Shown here: piece after piece, positions 1 through 6,482 of the stretch
How positions within the stretch are numbered: position 1 is the first letter of the stretch
How the letters are laid out: each line of letters begins with the position of its first letter
Assembly (NCBI GenBank): GCA_025464125.1
Contig: JAODLU010000037.1
Location: 1-8,526 of the forward strand
Length of the DNA: 8,526 nt
Direction: 5' to 3'
Source of the DNA: Microbacteriaceae bacterium
Lineage (GTDB): Bacteria > Actinomycetota > Actinomycetes > Actinomycetales > Microbacteriaceae
Program-made: the position numbers and the translations under genes
The notes under the pieces: model-generated
Databases searched by the model: none
What the model was told of the DNA's origin: nothing
What the model saw: the letters and a program-made list of their open reading frames with translations, nothing else

Positions 1-464
1 GAAATGCCTCCCCAGATGCCGATGGCAAGCGGGCGCATCCGTTCGCTCACCGAACTGACCAGCAGTGTGAGGGACAGGGGGAGAAGGGCCGCTGCGCCGA
101 GGCCCTGCAGGGCCCTGGTGACGATAAGCATCCAGGGCTCGGTGCTGAGGGCCGACATCGCGGATGCCACCGTGAAGATAGCGATCCCGGTCACGAACAG
201 GGTGCGCCGGCCGAACCTGTCACCGAGCGCCACGGCCATGAGCATGAAGGTGGCGAACGAGAGCGTGTATGCGTTGACGAACCACTGCAGTTCGTCGATG
301 CCAGCGTTCAGGTCGGTCCGGATGACCGGCAGGGCGCTCGTCATGACGAGGTTGTCGAGGGTCGCCATGAACATGGGAAGCGATGCCGCGATGATGGCAA
401 GCCAGATCGGAATCCGGCGACGGGTGGTCGTGGCTTCGTCTGCCACGCGTTCTGTGATGGTCAC
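1..464 (-). CDS. MFS drug-efflux transporter, DHA2 (EmrB/QacA-like), N-terminal part
   Basis: This is the first 154 residues of a major facilitator superfamily exporter, reading leftward and cut off by the window edge. The translation shows the antiporter signatures in order: motif D1 (LDNLVMTSALPVI, residues 36-48) in the first membrane helix, motif A (GDRFGRR, 81-87) in the helix 2-3 loop, and a motif B-like stretch (RALQGLGAAALLP, 117-129) in helix 4. D1 with this layout is typical of the 14-helix DHA2 group, which pumps drugs or toxic compounds out using the proton gradient. The GTG start at 464 is supported by a GGGGAG ribosome site about five bases upstream and by the usual short hydrophilic tail before helix 1. 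It is divergent from a TetR repressor, and its promoter overlaps palindromic operators, so drug-responsive control is likely. The exact substrate cannot be inferred. Confidence 0.9.
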   Translation of the reverse strand, partial: MTITERVADEATTTRRRIPIWLAIIAASLPMFMATLDNLVMTSALPVIRTDLNAGIDELQWFVNAYTLSFATFMLMAVALGDRFGRRTLFVTGIAIFTVASAMSALSTEPWMLIVTRALQGLGAAALLPLSLTLLVSSVSERMRPLAIGIWGGI

Positions 465-492
465 TGTCTCTCCCCGAGGCGATGGTGGTGAG

Positions 493-505
493 CGATAAGT
501 TATCG
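493..505. promoter_or_regulatory. Secondary palindromic operator in the efflux leader
   Basis: CGATAAGTTATCG is a palindrome around a central G. It uses the same TTATC/GATAA half-sites as the 531-546 site and falls about 13-25 bases downstream of the predicted efflux transcription start. Aligned by AGTTATCG, the two sites share a longer pattern, AGTTATCG-N3-GAT-N-A, at 498-513 and 530-545. The copies are 32 bp apart, close to three helical turns. A further lone TTATC lies between them at 515-519. A second binding site for the same repressor is the simplest interpretation. Confidence 0.6.
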
Positions 506-530
506 TGCGATTACTTATCTAGCCACCATA

Positions 531-546
531 GTTATCGCCTGATAAC
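531..546. promoter_or_regulatory. Primary TetR-family operator (inverted repeat)
   Basis: GTTATC, four bases, then GATAAC forms a perfect 6+6 inverted repeat. It lies exactly between the -35 and -10 of the efflux promoter and also overlaps the putative -10 (TAACCT, 543-548) of the divergent tetR gene. A repressor bound here could silence both genes, the classic arrangement for TetR regulators next to a divergent pump. The inverted repeat is seen directly; that the neighbouring TetR protein binds it is inferred from position. Confidence 0.75.
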
Positions 547-548
547 CT
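543..548 (+). promoter_or_regulatory. Putative -10 element for a leaderless tetR transcript
   Basis: TAACCT fits TAnnnT and ends seven bases before the GTG at 556, the spacing expected if transcription starts at the first base of the start codon. No Shine-Dalgarno sequence precedes that GTG, which supports a leaderless start. No good -35 is visible. The hexamer lies partly inside the palindromic operator, which would allow autoregulation. Confidence 0.4.
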
Positions 549-555
549 GTCAAGC

Positions 556-1179
556 GTGATCAAGACAACGGCGACGAAGACAACGACGACAAGGATGCGC
601 GCCGAGGATCGTCGTGAACTCATCCTCGAGGCCGCCACCCGCGTGTTCGGCGACTTCGGCTACGAAGGCACCACGACCGCTGGGATAGCAAGGGCTGCAG
701 ACGTCAGCCAGCCGTACGTGGTTCGGGTGTTCGGCACTAAGGAGAAGCTTTTCCTCGAGGTGCTCCAGCGGGCTCTCGCCCTGCTGCTCTCGGCCTTCCG
801 GGCAGCGCTCGCTGACGCATCCGATATTCCCGTGCACAGGCGACTCGGCATCGCCTATGTCGAACTGGCCGCGAACCGGGGCCTCCTCTTATCGCTGATG
901 CACGCATACGTGCTTGGCCGCGACCCGGTGATCGGACCGGTCGGGCGCAGCGGCTTCATGAGCGTCTACAGGTTCATGCGAGACGAGGCGGGCTTCAGCG
1001 CAGATGAGACACAGGAGTTCCTGGCCGGTGGCATGCTGATCAACACGATGATCGGACTCAGGATGACCGACGACTACGACAGCGACGCGCAGGTGCGTGA
1101 GCTGCTCGACACAGCCTTTCCCGAGAAGCTCGACATCCTGCTCCTGGTGGCTGCAGACCAGCGCGCGGAAGAATCGTGA
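556..1179 (+). CDS. TetR/AcrR-family transcriptional repressor
   Basis: This 207-residue protein has the usual TetR size and layout. The N-terminal DNA-binding domain covers about residues 16-65, with the helix-turn-helix at 40-60 (TTAGIARAADV followed by SQPYVVRVFG) and the family-typical TKEKLF that begins helix 4. The remaining residues form the helical ligand-binding and dimer domain, which is too variable to reveal the inducer. It is divergent from an MFS exporter and most likely represses it. The GTG at 556 has no ribosome site but a suitable -10 just upstream, suggesting leaderless translation. ATG at 595 (residue 14) is an alternative that would remove a Thr/Lys-rich tail, but its only purine run (AAGG) abuts the codon. 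The stop overlaps the truB start by four bases, so both genes are probably on one mRNA. Confidence 0.92.
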   Translation: MIKTTATKTTTTRMRAEDRRELILEAATRVFGDFGYEGTTTAGIARAADVSQPYVVRVFGTKEKLFLEVLQRALALLLSAFRAALADASDIPVHRRLGIAYVELAANRGLLLSLMHAYVLGRDPVIGPVGRSGFMSVYRFMRDEAGFSADETQEFLAGGMLINTMIGLRMTDDYDSDAQVRELLDTAFPEKLDILLLVAADQRAEES

Positions 1180-2075
1180 CCGGCGCTGGCACTCGCAGCG
1201 GCATCCTGCTCATCGACAAGCCCCAGGGCCTAACGAGTCACGATGTCGTGGCCCGCACGCGCAAGTCGGCAGGTACCAGGCGAGTGGGCCACGCTGGCAC
1301 CCTCGATCCCATGGCGACCGGTTTGCTCGTTCTTGGCATCAATTCGTCAACCAGGCTGCTGACCTGGGTGGTCGGTCTCGACAAGGAGTACTTCGCGACG
1401 ATCCGGCTCGGCGCTGCAACGAACACCGATGACGCAGAAGGCGAGGTGATCTCCGGTGCACCGGCAGCGGATATCACCCTCGCTGAAGTCGAATTGGCCA
1501 TGGTGCCCATGCGCGGCGCCGTGCAACAACGCCCGAGCAGCGTCAGCGCGATAAAAGTGGGCGGCAAGCGGGCATACACGCTTGCGCGCGCGGGGGAGCA
1601 GCTCGAGCTGGCGGCCAGGCGTGTCACTATCTCAGCGCTGCAACTGCTCGGCTCCGAAGTTGTTGGCGGATTCCTCGACCTCGAGGTGCGAGTGGAGTGC
1701 TCTTCTGGCACCTATGTTCGCGCGATCGCGAGGGACCTCGGGGCAGCCCTCGGCGTTGGTGGCCACCTGACTGTGCTGCGGCGAACGCGCATCGGGCCGA
1801 TCGAGGTTGCGGATGCCGTGGGGCTTGACGACCTCGACGTCGCCTCGAGCATGCTGGCTCCTGCATACATCGCAATGAAGCTCTTCGCCCATTACGAACT
1901 GGATGACTCTGAAGCGACAGACCTCGCCCACGGCAAGCGCCTGCAGGTGACCGGCCAGATAGATGGCGGGCCGGTTGCAGCAATCGAGCCCGATGGCCGC
2001 CTGGCCGGACTTGTCGAGATCGCCAGCGGGGTCGCGCGGCCCCTGGTCAACTTTCCGAAGGACCCGACCGAATGA
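1176..2075 (+). CDS. truB: tRNA pseudouridine-55 synthase TruB
   Basis: TruB isomerises uridine 55 in the T-loop of tRNAs to pseudouridine. The 299-residue length is normal. The opening GILLIDKPQGLTSHDVV (9-25) is the standard TruB start. The catalytic aspartate is D44 in GTLDPMATG (42-50). The conserved KxxGxxxY region (SAIKVGGKRAY, near residue 130) and the VECSSGTYVRAIARDLG segment, with its family Tyr and Arg, follow. The C-terminal part (about 230-295) resembles the actinobacterial TruB C-terminal domain. The GTG at 1176 overlaps the tetR stop, with a GGAAGA three bases upstream. No in-frame alternative fits before the conserved N-terminus. In many bacteria truB follows rbfA; here a TetR repressor takes that place, while ribF remains downstream. 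Confidence 0.97.
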   Translation: MTGAGTRSGILLIDKPQGLTSHDVVARTRKSAGTRRVGHAGTLDPMATGLLVLGINSSTRLLTWVVGLDKEYFATIRLGAATNTDDAEGEVISGAPAADITLAEVELAMVPMRGAVQQRPSSVSAIKVGGKRAYTLARAGEQLELAARRVTISALQLLGSEVVGGFLDLEVRVECSSGTYVRAIARDLGAALGVGGHLTVLRRTRIGPIEVADAVGLDDLDVASSMLAPAYIAMKLFAHYELDDSEATDLAHGKRLQVTGQIDGGPVAAIEPDGRLAGLVEIASGVARPLVNFPKDPTE

Positions 2076-2440
2076 TCGAATGGTTCACCTGGGCACAGGT
2101 AGGCGTGGCAGTGCTTGCAGGTCTCATTTGCCTGGCTCTCGGATTCGCCGGAAAGATTCCCAACGACTACAGCCTCGGAGTTGCCCTGCTGGTCGAGCTG
2201 CTGCTGCTGGCCCAGCTGGTCGTTGCTATTGTGGCGCCGCTGGCAGGCAACCCGCCGACAGGCAGCCTGCCTGAGTTCTACATCTACTTGGTCTCGGCCA
2301 TAATCCTGGTGCCTCTTGCGGGATTCTGGGCGCTGGTGGAACGCACCAGGTGGAGCACCGTAGTGCTCGGTGTGGCTTGCCTGGCGGTTGCGGTGATGGT
2401 CTACCGCATGTACCAGATCTGGACCGTCCAAGTGGCCTAA
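2072..2440 (+). CDS. Small four-helix membrane protein of unknown function
   Basis: I do not recognise a named family for this 122-residue protein. It is strongly hydrophobic, with four probable membrane helices at about 8-26, 34-58, 69-88 and 93-112. Only short loops join them, and there is no signal peptidase site, cofactor motif or catalytic signature. The ATG at 2072 overlaps the truB stop (ATGA), and GAAGGA lies nine bases upstream, so the start is well supported. Its codon bias matches the neighbouring genes, which argues that it is expressed. It lies between truB and ribF together with a second four-helix protein. Tight coupling suggests a constitutive role, but no function can be assigned. 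Confidence 0.85.
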   Translation: MIEWFTWAQVGVAVLAGLICLALGFAGKIPNDYSLGVALLVELLLLAQLVVAIVAPLAGNPPTGSLPEFYIYLVSAIILVPLAGFWALVERTRWSTVVLGVACLAVAVMVYRMYQIWTVQVA

Positions 2441-2443
2441 TCT
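2438..2443 (+). promoter_or_regulatory. Putative -10 for a leaderless start inside the operon
   Basis: TAATCT (TAnnnT) ends eight bases before the ATG at 2452, and that ATG lacks any Shine-Dalgarno sequence. This is the pattern of a leaderless actinobacterial transcript. No convincing -35 is visible, so it may be coincidence. If real, the second membrane protein and ribF can be transcribed independently of tetR-truB. Confidence 0.35.
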
Positions 2444-2451
2444 AGATCCCG

Positions 2452-2895
2452 ATGACTGAGAACACTTCACCCAGCAGGCTCGGAGTCGGTCGCGTGCTCG
2501 TGGCGGTCTACGGCATCCTCGCGATTGCCGCTACCGGTCGATCGGTGTTCCAGATCATCGATCGCTTCCACGAGGCACCCCTGGCCTTCTCGTTGTCAGC
2601 CGTCTCTGCTGTCGTATACATAGTGGCTACTATCGCGCTGGTCGCGCCAGGTCGCACCTGGTACAGGGTGGCTGTGGCCACCATCGGATTCGAACTGGCG
2701 GGTGTGCTGGTCATCGGCACGATCAGCCTCGTCGCCCCGGGCATCCTGGGTCTTCATAGCGCGAATCCGTTCGGTCGCGAGGCCACCGTCTGGTCTGCGT
2801 ATGGCGCGGGCTACCTGCTGGTGCCTCTCGTGCTGCCCGTGCTCGGACTCCTCTACCTTCGCGGTCGCCGAAACGTGATGCGGTCAGCAGCATGA
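2452..2895 (+). CDS. Four-helix membrane protein of unknown function
   Basis: This 147-residue protein has a short polar N-terminus and four likely membrane helices at about 10-29, 44-65, 71-95 and 115-136. It ends in a basic tail (RGRRNVMR), which by the positive-inside rule places the C-terminus in the cytoplasm. Notable polar or aromatic residues near the helices include R30, Q34, D37 and R38 after helix 1, E81 in helix 3, and W114/Y117/Y121 at helix 4. I do not recognise a named family. It starts 11 bases after the previous gene with no ribosome site, and its stop overlaps the ribF ATG by four bases, so ribF translation is probably coupled to it. An accessory or transport role near flavin synthesis is only a guess from position. 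Confidence 0.85.
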   Translation: MTENTSPSRLGVGRVLVAVYGILAIAATGRSVFQIIDRFHEAPLAFSLSAVSAVVYIVATIALVAPGRTWYRVAVATIGFELAGVLVIGTISLVAPGILGLHSANPFGREATVWSAYGAGYLLVPLVLPVLGLLYLRGRRNVMRSAA

Positions 2896-3833
2896 TGGTT
2901 TTCCAGTCTGTCGCCGACGTGCCAGACGACTTCGGGCCATCAGCGGTGACAATCGGCAAGTTCGACGGGGTGCACCTCGGTCACCGCACGGTCATCGACC
3001 AGGTCAGGCGCACCGCTGCCGAGCGTGGGCTGGTCTCGACCGCGCTCACGTTCGATCGCAATCCGCTCGCCGTCCTGCGCCCTGCCATCGCGCCGGTCAG
3101 CCTGACGAGCAACGCCCAGAAGCTCGAGTTGCTGGCGGCCAGCGGCCTCGAGGCAACGCTGATGGTGCAGTTCACCAAAGAGTTCAGCGAAGAAAGCCCC
3201 GAACGGTTCGGAACGGAGATACTTGCGGGTGCGCTCAACGCGCGAGTCGTCTACGTCGGAGACAGCTTCCGGTTCGGCAAGCAGGCAAAGGGCACGGTGG
3301 AAGACCTGCGGCGCATGGGGCAGGACCTCGGCTTCGAAGTGCGCTCGATCGACAAGGTGAGCATCGGTGGCATGGCGGTGTCATCCACGCGGATCAGGAG
3401 TGCCATTTCCGCGGGGGCCGTCAAACAGGCAGGTCGACTGCTTGGGCGAGCACCCACGGTGCGGGGAGTTGTCGTGCACGGGCAGCACCGCGGTCGGGAG
3501 CTCGGTTACCCGACGGCGAACCTCGCCCCGGACTTCGAAGGATTCGTGCCAGCTGACGGCGTCTACGCTGGCACGGTCACAGTGGCGGGCACTGCGTATC
3601 CTGCAGCGATCTCCGTCGGCAACAACCCCACGTTCGTTGGAGTTCCGGAGAAGCAGGTCGAGGCGCACCTGCTCGACCAGGCCATCGACCTGTACGGCCA
3701 GACGGTCGAGGTCGCGTTCCTGGACTTCGTGCGCCCTATGGTGAAGTTCGCCGGCATGGAAGAACTGGCTGTCCAGATGATCGCTGACGAAGCGAAGATC
3801 AGGCAGGTCCTGTCGGGCCTCGTTCGCCCGTAG
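2892..3833 (+). CDS. ribF: Bifunctional riboflavin kinase / FAD synthetase RibF
   Basis: RibF converts riboflavin to FMN and then FMN to FAD, supplying the cell's flavin cofactors. The 313-residue length is standard. The N-terminal FAD synthetase domain has the nucleotidyltransferase motif GKFDGVHLGHR (22-32) and the STRIRSAISAG motif (165-175). The C-terminal riboflavin kinase domain begins near 187 and shows GRELGYPTAN (201-210), the NNPTF nucleotide-binding element (244-248) and the conserved glutamate of VEAHLLD (E257). All key motifs are intact. The ATG at 2892 overlaps the preceding stop (ATGA), and a second in-frame ATG follows directly. It is the last gene of the truB-containing operon and is followed by a strong hairpin. 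Confidence 0.97.
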   Translation: MMVFQSVADVPDDFGPSAVTIGKFDGVHLGHRTVIDQVRRTAAERGLVSTALTFDRNPLAVLRPAIAPVSLTSNAQKLELLAASGLEATLMVQFTKEFSEESPERFGTEILAGALNARVVYVGDSFRFGKQAKGTVEDLRRMGQDLGFEVRSIDKVSIGGMAVSSTRIRSAISAGAVKQAGRLLGRAPTVRGVVVHGQHRGRELGYPTANLAPDFEGFVPADGVYAGTVTVAGTAYPAAISVGNNPTFVGVPEKQVEAHLLDQAIDLYGQTVEVAFLDFVRPMVKFAGMEELAVQMIADEAKIRQVLSGLVRP

Positions 3834-3865
3834 TCACCGCATGTTCGGTCCTGTGCGATCGGCGG

Positions 3866-3892
3866 TGCCGGCGCGCTATGAGCGCACCGGCA
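3866..3892. terminator. Hairpin terminator between convergent ribF and SDR genes
   Basis: A 12-bp stem with one internal C/A mismatch (TGCCGG, mismatch, GCGCT; loop ATG; AGCGC, mismatch, CCGGCA) begins 33 bases after the ribF stop and ends nine bases before the end of the convergent dehydrogenase gene. The symmetric stem can work in both directions. There is no T-run on either side, as is common for terminators in GC-rich actinobacteria, so it may only assist or protect 3' ends. Confidence 0.65.
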
Positions 3893-3901
3893 GGCCGCGT
3901 G

Positions 3902-4642
3902 CTACTTGATGGCTCCGAGACGGCGGGAGCGGTCAGCTCCACGCGCGGTCACCAGTGACGCTCCGCCATCCAGCGCGATCAACTGGCCGGTGATCCAGTC
4001 AGAGGAGATGATGCCGTCGATGCCCTCCGCGATGTCCTCGACCGTTCCTACCCTGCCGAGCGGCGTGGTCTCCGCGATTCGCTCCTTATAGCCGGGGGAG
4101 GAGAGCGCCTTATCCATCATGGGGGTGTCGGTCGGCCCGACAGCAACGGCGTTGACCCGGATGCCGGCGGAGCCCAGTTCGACTGCTGCGCACCTGGCGA
4201 AGTGTGCGACCGCTGCCTTGCTGCTCGAGTACATGGAGTGGCCGGGATCGGCCACTGTGGCGTTGACGCTCGAAATGATGATGATGCTGCCGGGAAGGCC
4301 CGCGCCAAGCATGGCGCGCACCACAGCCTGCACAGAGAGGAACACTCCGCGCACGTTCACGTCGTACGTGCGATTCCAGTCCTCAAAAGAGATGTCGGCG
4401 ATCGAGCCGACCAGGCCGACCCCTGCACTCGCCACGAGGATCGTCGGCACGCCGTACTTCTCAAGGGTTTCGGCGATCGCGGCATCGATGGATGCCGGGT
4501 CGCTCACGTCGCAGTAGATGTCTGCGCCCTTCAGATCCCAGGAGACGGCTGTCGCTCCGTTGGCCTCGAAACGTTCCTTGGCCGCCTTGCCGATACCGGA
4601 AGCACCACCGGTTATGACAGCGATTGCACCTTGATATTTCAT
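3902..4642 (-). CDS. Short-chain dehydrogenase/reductase (SDR family oxidoreductase)
   Basis: This 246-residue classical SDR contains the cofactor motif TGGASGIG (11-18), an acidic D36 at the end of the second strand (favouring NAD over NADP), ASAG (71-74) in place of the usual NNAG, N96, S124/S125, and the catalytic pair Y138/K142 in YSSSK. A GP..TP stretch (169-174) and DGG near the C-terminus complete the fold. All four catalytic positions (N, S, Y, K) are present. I chose the ATG at 4642 because GGAG sits six bases upstream. A longer frame to 4708 exists but lacks conserved sequence. It is divergent from a CUT2-type sugar ABC transporter, so it may oxidise or reduce the imported sugar, polyol or a derivative. 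The substrate cannot be read from SDR sequence. Confidence 0.93.
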   Translation of the reverse strand: MKYQGAIAVITGGASGIGKAAKERFEANGATAVSWDLKGADIYCDVSDPASIDAAIAETLEKYGVPTILVASAGVGLVGSIADISFEDWNRTYDVNVRGVFLSVQAVVRAMLGAGLPGSIIIISSVNATVADPGHSMYSSSKAAVAHFARCAAVELGSAGIRVNAVAVGPTDTPMMDKALSSPGYKERIAETTPLGRVGTVEDIAEGIDGIISSDWITGQLIALDGGASLVTARGADRSRRLGAIK

Positions 4643-4891
4643 CGTCTTCTCCATCCCTGGCGGCGTGGCCACCCCCCTCGCGCCGTCGTTGGCGTTCGGG
4701 TGTTTCACAGGCTTCTTCGCCCGCTTTGTTTTGCTTCGCTAAACAGTCTCATGCCTGAGCGGAATTTATATAGTGGTCCTTCAGGAAGATCGTTTGGTAT
4801 TGCAAAAATGGTATAGCCTTTGCGCAGCCCGAGCTTCTTATTCAGAGCCTCGAAACTGAAATCCGATCAATGAAGACGGAGGAGCGTTGTG
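4643..4891. promoter_or_regulatory. Shared control region between SDR gene and ABC transporter
   Basis: This 249-bp divergent spacer must hold the start signals for both sides. Its core (about 4761-4818) is clearly AT-rich against GC-rich surroundings. It contains TATAGT (4769-4774) and an extended -10-like TGGTATAGC (4809-4817) on the plus strand, and TATAAA (4770 to 4765) on the minus strand. None has a convincing -35 at proper distance, so an activator may be needed. Short symmetric elements include CTCA-N4-TGAG (4748-4759), TCCT-N2-AGGA (4778-4787) and TTCAG-N10-CTGAA (4841-4860), plus a direct repeat of TGGTAT 14 bases apart (4795 and 4809). No regulator gene lies nearby, so operators cannot be assigned. 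Confidence 0.4.
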
Positions 4892-6424
4892 ATGAGCGAC
4901 ACGATCAATACGGCCACTGAGCCCATCCCGGCTATTGCCATTAAGAGCCTTACGAAGAGTTTTGCCGGCGTGCAAGCACTCAAGTCTGCCGAGCTTGAGG
5001 TGCGTCGCGGCGAGGTGCATGCCTTGCTCGGTGTCAACGGGTCGGGCAAGTCGACACTGATCAAGGTGCTCGCCGGATTCCACCGTCCCGACCCCGGTGC
5101 AGAAATCATGCTGGGTGGCGAGCCTCACGAAGCCGGGTCTGCTTCTGCTGCCCACGCGGCGGGCCTGCGGTTCATTCACCAGGACCTCGGCCTGATCGAC
5201 ACGTTGACGGTAGAAGAGAACTTCAGCCTGGGCACGAAGTCTGGTCGCGGCTGGTTGTCGGACCGTCGCGAGCAGAAGAGGGTGCAGGCGATCCTCGACC
5301 GCTATGAGGTCGACATCGACGCAAAGTCGCTTGCGCTGGAACTCTCTCCGACGCACAGGTCGATCCTCGCCATCCTTCGCGCTGTGGAAGACCAGATGGG
5401 CAGCGACGGCATCGTGGTGCTCGATGAGCCGACAGCCGCCCTTCCCCGTGACGAAGTGCACCAGCTGTTCCGAATCATCAAGCGCCTCAAGGCGACAGGC
5501 GTGACAATCGTCTACGTCAGCCACCGCATGCCTGAAATCCTCGAGATCGCAGACAGGGTCACTGTCCTGCGAGACGGTCGCACGGTGGCGACAGCTGAGG
5601 CTGCAGACCTCACCCTCGACTCGCTTGTGAAGCTTGTGCTCGGATTCGACCTCAAGGCCCTGTCGCGCACAGCCGCTGACGCAGAACTGGGCGACGTCCA
5701 GCTGTCAGTCACCGGCCTGACCGGTGACGTCGTTGAAGACTTCGACCTCGAGGCGCGAGCTGGCGAGGTCATCGGCGTCACAGGCTTGCTCGGCTCTGGT
5801 TATGAAGACGTGCTCGGCCTGGTGTTTGGCGCAGCCAAGCCGTACAGCGGGTCGATTCGCCTTGGCGGGCTCGATGTGACCGGTGAAGATCAGGCTCACC
5901 GCATTGCGAATGGACTTGCCTACGCCCCGGCGGACCGCAAGCACCTTGGATCGATGCCCGAATGGAGCGTACGCGAGAACCTCACACTGCCCGACCCGCC
6001 GTCGCATCGCTTCATGGGCTGGATGACCAAGCGCCGTGAGGTTGCCGAGACTCTCGAGTGGATCGAGAAGATGGACGTCGTGCCCGTTGAGACCGAAAAG
6101 GTCTTTGCCACGCTGTCTGGTGGCAACCAGCAGAAGGTCGTCATGGGCCGCTGGCTGCGCATGCAGGCCAAGGCGATCATGCTCGACGAGCCGACCAACG
6201 GTGTCGACGCTTCAGCGAAGCGAGCGATTCACCTCGCGCTCCGTGAGGCCGCGGCCAATGGCGCGGCCGTCATCGTGTCGTCGTCTGACATCGAAGAACT
6301 TGTCCAGGTGTGCGATCGCGTGCTCGTGATGGGTGACGGTCGCATCCGCGCCCAGCTCGTCAAGGGCGAGCTCACTGACGACGCCCTGAACACAGCGGTG
6401 ATGACCGCTACTGCAGCGGCTTAG
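4892..6424 (+). CDS. Sugar ABC transporter ATPase, RbsA/CUT2 type (two ABC domains)
   Basis: This 510-residue cytoplasmic ATPase has two fused nucleotide-binding domains, like RbsA, MglA and XylG. Domain 1 has Walker A GVNGSGKST (47-55), Q-loop Q97, Walker B IVVLDEP (174-180) and switch histidine H211. Its signature is degenerate (LSPTHRS, 151-157). Domain 2 has a non-functional Walker A lacking the lysine (GVTGLLGSG, 295-303) but an intact signature LSGGNQQ (408-414) and Walker B AIMLDEP (428-434). One composite ATP site should therefore hydrolyse (Walker A of domain 1 with the signature of domain 2) and the other should not, which is normal for this class. The ATG at 4892 is preferred over the GTG at 4889 because GGAGGAG lies seven bases before it. 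It is the first gene of the transporter operon. Substrate unknown. Confidence 0.94.
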   Translation: MSDTINTATEPIPAIAIKSLTKSFAGVQALKSAELEVRRGEVHALLGVNGSGKSTLIKVLAGFHRPDPGAEIMLGGEPHEAGSASAAHAAGLRFIHQDLGLIDTLTVEENFSLGTKSGRGWLSDRREQKRVQAILDRYEVDIDAKSLALELSPTHRSILAILRAVEDQMGSDGIVVLDEPTAALPRDEVHQLFRIIKRLKATGVTIVYVSHRMPEILEIADRVTVLRDGRTVATAEAADLTLDSLVKLVLGFDLKALSRTAADAELGDVQLSVTGLTGDVVEDFDLEARAGEVIGVTGLLGSGYEDVLGLVFGAAKPYSGSIRLGGLDVTGEDQAHRIANGLAYAPADRKHLGSMPEWSVRENLTLPDPPSHRFMGWMTKRREVAETLEWIEKMDVVPVETEKVFATLSGGNQQKVVMGRWLRMQAKAIMLDEPTNGVDASAKRAIHLALREAAANGAAVIVSSSDIEELVQVCDRVLVMGDGRIRAQLVKGELTDDALNTAVMTATAAA

Positions 6425-6482
6425 ACCATGGCCTGCTGTGAAAAACCATATTTCCGAGCCACAAAAAAGGATGACTGATCAC

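Larger units (their letters stand above)
525..553 (-). promoter_or_regulatory. Sigma-70-type promoter of the efflux gene
   Basis: Read on the minus strand, a perfect TTGACA -35 hexamer (553 to 548) is followed by a 17-bp spacer and a TATGGT -10 hexamer (530 to 525). Transcription would start near 518 and give a leader of about 55 bases before the GTG at 464. The spacer is almost entirely filled by a perfect inverted repeat, so repressor binding there would directly occlude RNA polymerase. Hexamers and spacing are seen in the sequence; promoter activity is inferred. Confidence 0.75.

Noticed and set aside
4..498. Plus-strand open frame of 164 codons
   Set aside because: It lies antisense to a clear MFS transporter with recognisable motifs; its own translation is Arg/Ser/Met-rich with no family resemblance.
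4643..4708. Longer SDR start at 4708 (22 extra residues)
   Set aside because: The extension is not conserved SDR sequence, while ATG 4642 has GGAG at ideal distance and is directly followed by the normal SDR N-terminus.
4838..5524. Minus-strand open frame of 228 codons
   Set aside because: It is antisense to the ABC ATPase's first domain and shows no recognisable motif; long antisense frames are common in GC-rich genes.
6438..6482. GTG 6438 or ATG 6471 as permease start
   Set aside because: GTG 6438 has no ribosome site, and the AAGG before ATG 6471 abuts the codon; ATG 6483 has the better spacing, though this is not certain.
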